Below, in pieces: positions 57,198-64,000 of a DNA stretch of 64,000 nt (its first letter is position 1; each line of letters opens with the position of its first letter). The notes under the pieces were generated by a model. The model ran no database searches, was not told the DNA's origin, and was given only the letters and a program-made list of their open reading frames with translations. This DNA is from Branchiostoma floridae (taxonomy: Eukaryota > Chordata > Leptocardii > Amphioxiformes > Branchiostomatidae). The stretch spans positions 34,962,132 through 35,026,131 of the forward strand of contig NC_049980.1 in assembly GCF_000003815.2 (NCBI RefSeq). Reading direction: 5' to 3'. The position numbers and the translations under genes are program-made.

Positions 57198-57845
57198 NNN
57201 NNNNNNNNNNNNNNNNNNNNNNNNNNNNNNNNNNNNNNNNNNNNNNNNNNNNNNNNNNNNNNNNNNNNNNNNNNNNNNNNNNNNNNNNNNNNNNNNNNNN
57301 NNNNNNNNNNNNNNNNNNNNNNNNNNNNNNNNNNNNNNNNNNNNNNNNNNNNNNNNNNNNNNNNNNNNNNNNNNNNNNNNNNNNNNNNNNNNNNNNNNNN
57401 NNNNNNNNNNNNNNNNNNNNNNNNNNNNNNNNNNNNNNNNNNNNNNNNNNNNNNNNNNNNNNNNNNNNNNNNNNNNNNNNNNNNNNNNNNNNNNNNNNNN
57501 NNNNNNNNNNNNNNNNNNNNNNNNNNNNNNNNNNNNNNNNNNNNNNNNNNNNNNNNNNNNNNNNNNNNNNNNNNNNNNNNNNNNNNNNNNNNNNNNNNNN
57601 NNNNNNNNNNNNNNNNNNNNNNNNNNNNNNNNNNNNNNNNNNNNNNNNNNNNNNNNNNNNNNNNNNNNNNNNNNNNNNNNNNNNNNNNNNNNNNNNNNNN
57701 NNNNNNNNNNNNNNNNNNNNNNNNNNNNNNNNNNNNNNNNNNNNNNNNNNNNNNNNNNNNNNNNNNNNNNNNNNNNNNNNNNNNNNNNNNNNNNNNNNNN
57801 NNNNNNNNNNNNNNNNNNNNNNNNNNNNNNNNNNNNNNNNNNNNN
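57198..57845. other. Assembly gap (648 N)
   Basis: Run of N in the intron between exons 15 and 16. Exon phases match without any missing coding sequence. Confidence 1.
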
Positions 57846-58155
57846 TCTTAAGTGATCTTTTCCTGGGCTTGTTTTATGTGTGTTTTCAGGAACTACAGAG
57901 TTATAGAATGACACCCCCATATGGTATGTAGAGTATTCCAGCATGCCTGGTTACTTCCTGGTGATACGATAAACATTGCATGGACATACATGGAAACACT
58001 TTGGAACAAACATTTATTCCTGGCACAGATAATAAATGTCAAACACCTTAGCCCACATAATTTCCTGGAGATTTGTGTCCTGCAAACTGTGCTGTAATTA
58101 TCAGGAATCTTTTGTCATGTTTCATGTTTGACTGTTTGAATTTTGCGGGTTGCAG

Positions 58156-58262
58156 GAGAAGAGTAAGAGTTTTAAGGAGAAGTTGCAGGCGATCCAAGAC
58201 GTCTGCCAGACGGTTCAGAACGGGCTGGACGAGGTCGCGAGTCTCGGAGAGAGTGTCAAAAA
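58156..58262 (+). CDS. MCTP: MCTP exon 16: coiled segment between helices
   Basis: It enters in phase 0 and leaves in phase 2. It encodes EKSKSFKEKLQAIQDVCQTV and then QNGLDEVASLGESVKN. The QNxLDEVASxGExxKN motif is diagnostic of the family C-terminal domain (the region Pfam calls PRT_C). Confidence 0.95.
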
Positions 58263-58346
58263 GTAAGCAACACCACTTTCATTTTCACTTTCACTTTCCA
58301 CAGGGTAGCTGTTACTGACAAGTCTGTGAGAGTGTCAAAAAGTAAG
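58263..58346 (+). repeat. Duplicated donor border after exon 16
   Basis: The last 15 bases of exon 16 and the donor (gagagtgtcaaaaagtaagc) recur at 58327-58346. Only one extra copy is present. Confidence 0.8.
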
Positions 58347-58578
58347 CTCTTACTGAAGGCAAGATGTACTGTAAAAACTTAGAAAAGCTGACCCAACAAA
58401 GTGCTATCATTGGTTGAACTATCAAAATTGCACCTTACAACATTGTTTGTCATGTATGGTCCACCAAATGTGCTCAAAAGTTGTTGCAGTGTTTTTTCTG
58501 GTCACCAAATGTTTTTTTAAACGTTTCTCAGGTAGCAGATGTGATGATTACAGAGGTTTCCTGCTTGTGTGTTTTCAG

Positions 58579-58689
58579 TGCTTTTAACTGGACGGATCCG
58601 TTCCTGTGTTTTCAGTGCTTTTAACTGGACGGTTCCGTTCCTGTGTTTTCAGTGCTTTTAACTGGACGGTTCCGTTCCTGTGTTTTCAG
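58579..58689 (+). repeat. 37-bp acceptor array before exon 17, three decoys
   Basis: Decoy exon starts at 58579, 58616 and 58653 precede the real one at 58690 at exact 37-bp spacing. Each unit has acceptor gtgttttcag and the first 29 bases of exon 17 (tgcttttaactggacgg...). The 37-bp step is out of frame and leads to TAA. Sequence identity is almost perfect, so the expansion looks recent. Confidence 0.95.
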
Positions 58690-58799
58690 TGCTTTTAACT
58701 GGACGGTTCCGTTCCTGTCGTGGCTAGCCGTCATCACGCTGGCCATCGCAACTGTCGTCCTCTACTTCATCCCCCTCAGATACCTGGTCCTGGTATGGG
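58690..58799 (+). CDS. MCTP: MCTP exon 17: second membrane helix
   Basis: It enters in phase 2 and leaves in phase 1 at gtacgt. It encodes [20 protein letters not shown] followed by [17 protein letters not shown]. It holds the second hydrophobic helix of the anchor and the strictly conserved [11 protein letters not shown] and YxIPLRYxxLxWG motifs. Confidence 0.97.
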
Positions 58800-58855
58800 G
58801 TACGTATCTTACCCTGACGTGTGGGGCACGTATATAACACGTATGGTTGGGTGAT

Positions 58856-58955
58856 GTGTGTGTGTGTGTGTGTGTGTGTGTACATGTTTATTTGTATGTA
58901 CGTGTGTGTGTGTGTGTGTGTGAGTGTGCCGCTGCGTACATGTTTATTTGTATGT

Positions 58956-58987
<32 letters not shown>

Positions 58988-59540
58988 CAGTGTGTCTGCG
59001 CGTGTGTGTGTACATGTGTGTGTGTGAGTGTGCGTACATGTTTATTTGTATGTACGTGTGTGTGTTTACATGTTTATTTGTATGTACGTGTGTGAGTGTG
59101 TGTGTGCGTGCATGTTTATTTGTATGTATGTGTGTGTGTGTGTGTGCATGTGTGTGTGTGTGTGTGTGTGCATGTGTGTGTGTGTGTGTGTGTGTGCATG
59201 TGTGTGTGTGAGTGTACATGTTTATTTGTATGTACGTATGTGTGTGTGTTTGTGTGTGTACATGTTTATTTGTATGTGTGAGTGTGTGTTTGTGTGTGTA
59301 CATGTTTATTTGTATGTATGTGTGAGTGTGTGTGAGTGTGTGTGAGTGTGTGTGTGCACATGTTTATTTGTATGTATGTGTGAGTGTGTGTGAGTGTGTG
59401 TGAGTGTGTGTGTGCACATGTTTATTTGTATGTACGTGTGTGTGTGTGAGTGTGTGTGTGCACATGTTTATTTGTGTGTACGTGTGAGTGTGTGAGTGTG
59501 TGTGTGCACATGTTTATTTGTATGTACGTGTGAGTGTGAA
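58856..59540 (+). repeat. (gt)n compound minisatellite
   Basis: About 13 copies of 'tacatgtttatttgtatgta' (or 'cacatg...') embedded in (gt)n of varying length. Open frames of up to 119 codons on both strands are purely compositional. It lies in the intron between exons 17 and 18, starting about 55 bases after the donor. Confidence 0.95.
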
Positions 59541-59626
59541 AATGAAGCCAATTTCTCTGCAAACATGTCAATATTTACCTGTAGCCTGAAGACAACCCTG
59601 CCCTTATTCCGTGTGGCCCTCTGCAG

Positions 59627-59724
59627 GTATCAACAAGTTTACAAAGAAGCTACGGAACCCTAATGCCATTCCTAACAACGAACTTCTGGACTTCCTGTCC
59701 AGGGTGCCGTCAGACGAGGAGCTG
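59627..59724 (+). CDS. MCTP: MCTP exon 18: post-membrane tail
   Basis: It enters in phase 1 and leaves in phase 0 at gtgagt. It encodes [20 protein letters not shown] followed by [12 protein letters not shown]. The motif [29 protein letters not shown] is nearly invariant in the family. Confidence 0.97.
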
Positions 59725-59904
59725 GTGAGTCAGCAGGTTGTTTCTCTGACTCGGCGCTTTTGAAGTGTGTACATCTGATTCAGTATCGAACATCTAAAGA
59801 GAGGAGAAGAAGCCAAACCTCATTATGTATTTAGTTTAAGAACCCACTTTTTGAATTTACTATAAGTCCTTTAACTATATTGAGATTTACTATGTAGATA
59901 GAAG

Positions 59905-60114
59905 TCCTTTCACGCAGATTCAGTATAAGGGGTTAAAGTCTATTTTTCTGGCCCCACAGATTAAGTATTTATTTATTCTACAGATTGAGAATAAGAAGTT
60001 AAAGTCTTTTCTCCACAGATTGAGTATTTATTTATTTATTTATCTATTTTACAGATTGAGTATTTATTTATTTATTTTCCAGATCGAGTGTTTATTTATT
60101 TATTTATTTTCCAG
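59905..60114 (+). repeat. Decayed acceptor array before exon 19 with (attt)n
   Basis: At least four decoy borders of the form '(pyrimidines)cag-attgagtatttattt' or 'cag-atcgagtg' precede the real 'ccag-atcgattgc' start. Two of them (about 59920 and 59985) still resemble more of the exon (agataagaagttaaagtct-like against gcaaggagctgaagtct). The rest have drifted into (attt)n. Confidence 0.75.
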
Positions 60115-60183
60115 ATCGATTGCAAGGAGCTGAAGTCTGACGACACCCAGCAACCCTCCCCCAAGAAGAAGAAAACCAGCTGA
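60115..60183 (+). CDS. MCTP: MCTP exon 19: C-terminus with KKxx-like signal
   Basis: It enters in phase 0 and ends at TGA (60181-60183). It encodes IDCKELKSDDTQQPSPKKKK and then TS. The last four residues, KKTS, fit the C-terminal dilysine KKxx rule for COPI-dependent ER retrieval in type-appropriate membrane proteins. ER residence is known for the family; the motif itself is seen here. Vertebrate MCTP tails are also lysine- and arginine-rich but end differently. Confidence 0.94.
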   Translation: MDCKELKSDDTQQPSPKKKKTS

Positions 60184-60572
60184 TGAGTCAGGAACGTCCG
60201 CCAAGAGCTTCTCTGCCAACTTGCACTGCTGCACGGTTTCCATGGTTACCATGCGCTGCTGCACCGTTACTATGGTTACTATGCACTGCTGCCTGGTTGC
60301 CATGGTTACAACAGTTGCCATGGTTACCATGCTGCACCAGTCGCTACACAAATATCTCACACTTAAAAATTCCTTGCACACTAGCTACAAGTGTACACTG
60401 CTATTGGCCTGTGGAATACAGATCTATAGAAAGGTTGGTAGAGCTGACAGCAGTGCATCATTATAAGAGTTTCAGCCCTGTTACCGTTCTGCACCTAAAG
60501 CCTTGCATGGCAGACTGGCACGAGCATGTTCATAGTGAGACTGCCGACATGACTTTTATCCATTACCTGCTG

Positions 60573-61503
60573 CTGACTGCCTATGTGTAGCACGCATGTG
60601 GGTATGACTGCCTATGTGTAGCACACATGTAGGTATGAGTGCCTATGTGTAGCACACATGTAGGTAAGAGTGCCTATGTGTAGCACACATGTAGGTATGA
60701 GGGCCTATGTGTAGCACACATGTAGGTGTGAGTGCCTATGTGTAGCACACATGTAGGTATGAGTGCCTATGTGTAGCACACATGTAGGTATGACTGCCTA
60801 TGTGTAGCACACATGTAGGTACGAGTGCCTATGTGTAGCACACATGTAGGTATGAGTGCCTATGTGTAGCACACATGTAGGTACGAGTGCCTATGTGTAG
60901 CACACATGTAGGTATGGGTGCCTATGTGTACCACACATGTAGGTATGACTGCCTATGTGTAGCACACATGTAGGTACGAGTGCCTATGTGTAGCACACAT
61001 GTAGGTATGAGTGCCTATGTGTAGCACACATGTAGGTACGAGTGCCTATGTGTAGCACACATGTAGGTATGAGTGCCTATGTGTAGCACACATGTAGGTA
61101 CGAGTGCCTATGTGTAGCACACATGTAGGTATGAGTGCCTATGTGTAGCACACATGTAGGTATGAGTGCCTATGTGTAGCACACATGTAGGTATGACTGC
61201 CTATGTGTAGCACACATGTAGGTATGACTGCCTATGTGTAGCACACATGTAGGTATGACTGCCTATGTGTAGCACACATGTAGGTATGAGTGCCTATGTG
61301 TAGCACACATGTAGGTAAGAGTGCCTATGTGTAGCACACATGTAGGTGAGTAACCTTTGTGTAGCACACATGTAGGTATGAGTGCCTATGTGTAGCACAC
61401 ATGTAGGTATGAGTGCTTATGTGTAGCACACATGTAGGTAAGAGTGCCTATGTGTAGCACACATGTAGGCATGAGTGCCTATGTGTAGCACACATATAGG
61501 TAT
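60573..61503 (+). repeat. 31-bp minisatellite in the 3' UTR, about 30 units
   Basis: The unit gtatgagtgcctatgtgtag + cacacatgtag is repeated about 30 times with high identity. Variation concentrates at 'gtatgag/gtacgag/gtatgac/gtaagag'. Each unit contains the palindrome-like ACATGT and a UGUG-rich segment. It starts about 390 bp after the stop codon, so it should be transcribed in the MCTP mRNA. Confidence 0.95.
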
Positions 61504-63137
61504 GACATGATTTGCCTTTAATGCAGTAAAACATTCTAAGTGTAGCAGCACAAGCTGGCATTAGGACTGTTGTATTGAGCTGTAGGGTTATAGATAAAGT
61601 TGTGTATAGACTACTTCTCGAATTTTTAACTTTCAAATTGATTTGACCAGAGACAGAATTTTATGGCAATGTCGACATTACTATAAAAAGCAATATGTCA
61701 CACCAATGAGAACCACATAACCAGTGTAGACTGCATTATGATAGTAGAACACAACCAGCAGAGTAGGACAGACTTGCTGTTTGATTTGTGTGTAGATTTT
61801 AGACCCATTAGAGCCGTTTATCTTTAATGTGGAAAGTTTAAGTTTTAGTGACGAAATGTTTATAGAATATTTGTGTCAGCTCTTCTCCAAAAACTATAGA
61901 ATATTAACTTTCTCTTAATGTTATAAAGCAGAAGTTATCTATTTTTTTTATTGCCACGTTATGAATGATTCATACACTACAAAAATCTCATATCTGATTG
62001 CATGTCACGAATGTTTTGCCATTTTGCAACCCCAAATAGCCTCTACCTCTTTCCAAGAGTTGTAAGATTATTATTTCATGCCATATTCCTGTGTTATTTT
62101 AGCAGCAATGCAATAGTAAGTATATAAGCCAGATAGGTACATTTGTAGCCTTGTAGCTTGCAATATGAAACATTTGTTTTAAAACTGTTAACTTATATAT
62201 ATATTATTTGAATTATAGAATAGTTTTATTTTGCGACAGAGTTAGTGGCTGGCCGCTTTACGTAGTCCTTACGACCTTCAGCAGACCCGAAGGTCGTCGA
62301 CAATGTCTCCATTTTTGTTCCTCCATTTCCACATCTCTACAAGTTTCTTCCAAAGACTTCCAGAAAAGTAGAACCAGCTTCGCACGAGTGTAAATACCTC
62401 CCGGTGACCAGATGAGCGTTTCTCGGCCATCTTTTGTCCCTGTAAATAGAACCGGCTGGCGACGAATCTGAACCGGCTGGCGACGAATTTGAACCGGCTG
62501 CGACGAATCTGTACATTTTGACTTGAGCTGCATGAACAGAATCTATCCTGAAGCTGAGGAGCTGTTTGTATCGCTGCCTGCTGTTTACCTGCGGGTCTGT
62601 GGCCACGCAAAAGGGCTGGCTCTGCAGAATGGAATGGAATGGCAGTTTTGGGAGTGGCAGCAGAGTTTAAGGGGGGGGGGGGTCATCAAACTTTAGGGGG
62701 GGGGGCAGCAGACAGCCTCTACATTTCCCAGTGGGCTGTTTGAACCAACAGGAATGTTTGATATCTAGTTACAAAAATTTTCATGAGCTTGATGATAATT
62801 GCAAAATTTGATGTTTCCAGAGAAAGTCTTAATGAGTACGAAGGTGTGTTGAGGATAGCACTTCATGCTAAGTTGTGTCTAAGGTCTCTTTCACCTTAAC
62901 AACCTATGGACAAACATTGTTTGAGACCATGATAGTACTGGAAAGAGTTTTAGAAGGAATGTCACCAAGCACCACTGTGTGGGAAGGGTTTTAGGATATT
63001 GAAGTTTCCATAGCTAAGTGTTGGATTATGTAGTGCTCCGTGGATTGAACATTTATGAGATGAGAAGTTTTATGATAATTGTAAGTTTTATGATAATCGT
63101 GTGTTTGTACTTGTCTTTGTCAGACCTTTGCATATGC

Positions 63138-63143
63138 AATAAA
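63138..63143 (+). promoter_or_regulatory. Polyadenylation signal AATAAA (proximal)
   Basis: AATAAA in the context tgcaataaatgtg. The signal at 63175 lies 37 bp further on. Between them there is no obvious GT-rich element, so this one is probably secondary. Confidence 0.5.
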
Positions 63144-63174
63144 TGTGATACTGCCTTTCTTATGCAAGAAATGA

Positions 63175-63180
63175 AATAAA
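63175..63180 (+). promoter_or_regulatory. Polyadenylation signal AATAAA (distal, favoured)
   Basis: AATAAA followed 20-55 bases later by the GT-rich run ttgcctgtgttccatgtgtg and tgtttgggtgtgttc, the expected downstream element. No other exon follows before the window ends. Confidence 0.65.
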
Positions 63181-63195
63181 TTCTATCAGTTTCCA

Positions 63196-64000
63196 GTAAA
63201 GTTGCCTGTGTTCCATGTGTGATGTTTGGGTGTGTTCAGGATTGTTTCTTACATAAATGCTCCCTGTCCAGTATATCATTGATAATGCCCCTCCCCCAAA
63301 CTTGTCCCTGGTGCTGAACACCATCTACACACACACACAAACCTGTCCCTGGTGCTGAACACCATCCACACACACACACACACACACACAAACCTGTCCC
63401 TGGTGCTGAACACCATCCACACACACAAACCTGTCCCTGGTGCTGAACACCATCCACACACACACACACACACAAACCTGTCCCTGGTGCTGAACACCAT
63501 CTACACACACAAACCTGTCCCTGGTGCTGAACACCATCCACACACACACACCTGTCTCTGGTGCTGAACACCATCCACACACACACACACACACACACCT
63601 ATCCCTGGTGCTGAACACCATCCACACACACACACACAAACCTGTCCCTGGTGCTGAACACCATCCGCACACACACACACAAACCAGTCCCTGGTGCTGA
63701 ACACCATCCACACACACAAACCTGTCCCTGAACACCACACACACACACAAACCTGCCCCTGGTGCTGAACAGCATCCACACAAACACACCTGTCCCTGGT
63801 GCTGAACACGATCCACACAAACACACCTGTCCCTGGTGCTGAACACCATCTACACACAAACCTGTCCCTGGTGCTGAACACCATCTACACACACACAAAC
63901 CTGTCCCTGGTGCTGAACAACATACACACACACAAACTTGTCCCTGGTGCTGAACAACATACACACACACAAACTTGTCCCTGGTGCTGAACACCATCCA
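63196..64000 (+). repeat. Downstream minisatellite with (ca)n, about 18 units, runs off the window
   Basis: From about 63300 the unit 'cctgtccctggtgctgaaca ccatccacacacacaca' repeats with (ca)n of different length. The constant part LSLVLNTI (+ frame) could be coding-derived, as in the MCTP border arrays. It may belong to a border of the next gene, but no gene is visible within the window. Confidence 0.9.

Larger units (their letters stand above)
23894..63195 (+). other. MCTP: MCTP gene, C2A to 3' end (gene-level entry; start exon not resolved)
   Basis: Nineteen exons with GT-AG borders and compatible phases add up to 2,094 nt, or 697 codons plus stop. Seen: three C2 domains (about residues 16-145, 165-285 and 320-445) and a C-terminal region with two membrane helices (about 514-540 and 612-642) and the family motifs [10 protein letters not shown] and [11 protein letters not shown]. 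Known: MCTP proteins are ER-anchored multi-C2 proteins that sense Ca2+ and act at ER membranes, endosomes and synapses; vertebrates have MCTP1 and MCTP2. Inferred: this is the single invertebrate-chordate orthologue, since it resembles both paralogues about equally by eye. No start methionine can be assigned upstream of 23894. The 3' end is set by polyadenylation signals at 63138 and 63175. Confidence 0.9.
60184..63195 (+). other. MCTP: MCTP 3' UTR (predicted extent)
   Basis: No splice-like coding continuation follows the stop. The stretch has (a) CTGC-rich imperfect repeats at 60223-60335 ('catggttaccatgcgctgctgc'), (b) a 31-bp minisatellite at 60573-61503, (c) AT-rich unique DNA at 61505-62215, (d) a segment at 62450-62515 with a 'gaaccggctggcgacgaat' repeat, (e) poly-G stretches at 62660-62705, and (f) two AATAAA signals. 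The end is placed 15-20 bases after the second signal. The length is inferred; earlier alternative ends are possible. Confidence 0.6.

Noticed and set aside
58847-59345. Cys/Val-rich proteins on + and His/Thr-rich on -
   Set aside because: Frames are produced by (gt)n/(ac)n composition only.

Overview
This window is animal genomic DNA, very probably from a cephalochordate (amphioxus, Branchiostoma). The inference rests on intron-rich gene structure with GT-AG splice sites, a chordate-type protein, a high density of minisatellites and small TIR transposons, and four assembly gaps (N runs at 41833-42226, 43599-43853, 55587-55686 and 57198-57845). I could not run a search, so the genus is an inference.

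One gene can be supported. It lies on the + strand and encodes a multiple C2 and transmembrane region protein (MCTP), an ER-anchored Ca2+-sensing family. Nineteen exons from 23894 to 60183 join with matching phases into a 697-codon reading frame plus TGA: C2A (23894-26789), linker and C2B (45662-47377), spacer (49903-51036), C2C (50982-54117), then a C-terminal two-helix membrane anchor (54705-60183). The protein ends in a KKxx-type dilysine ER-retrieval signal. The 3' UTR runs to about 63.2 kb, where two AATAAA signals precede GT-rich sequence. The true start exon is not resolved; the first 23.9 kb look like 5' intron or intergenic DNA.

The striking property of the locus is that many exon-intron boundaries sit inside a tandem array whose repeat unit contains the splice site and a piece of the exon. 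Decoy acceptors precede exons 1, 3, 4, 5, 14, 17 and 19. Decoy donors follow exons 1, 4, 6, 10, 11, 13 and 16. Two extra acceptors of exon 3 are in frame and would add 19 or 38 residues. In the C2B-C2C linker intron there is a duplicated 63-nt phase 1-1 cassette exon rich in His, with a third decayed copy, which looks like an undescribed alternative-splicing module.

The rest is accessory sequence. There are several small DNA transposons with TIRs and target-site duplications: a piggyBac-like TTAA element, a family with CAGGGCTCGAAAT ends and 5-bp duplications, a TTA-duplicating palindromic element, a 9-bp-duplicating element, and a TA-duplicating 1.09-kb element inside an MCTP intron. A 4.0-kb TIR element carries two large minisatellites. 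There are also TACTGTAAATG palindromic MITEs, a tRNA-derived SINE with pol III A and B boxes, a non-LTR retrotransposon 3' end, and Penelope-like tails that contain hammerhead-ribozyme-like cores. Three transposons have landed inside minisatellite arrays. The window ends inside another minisatellite.
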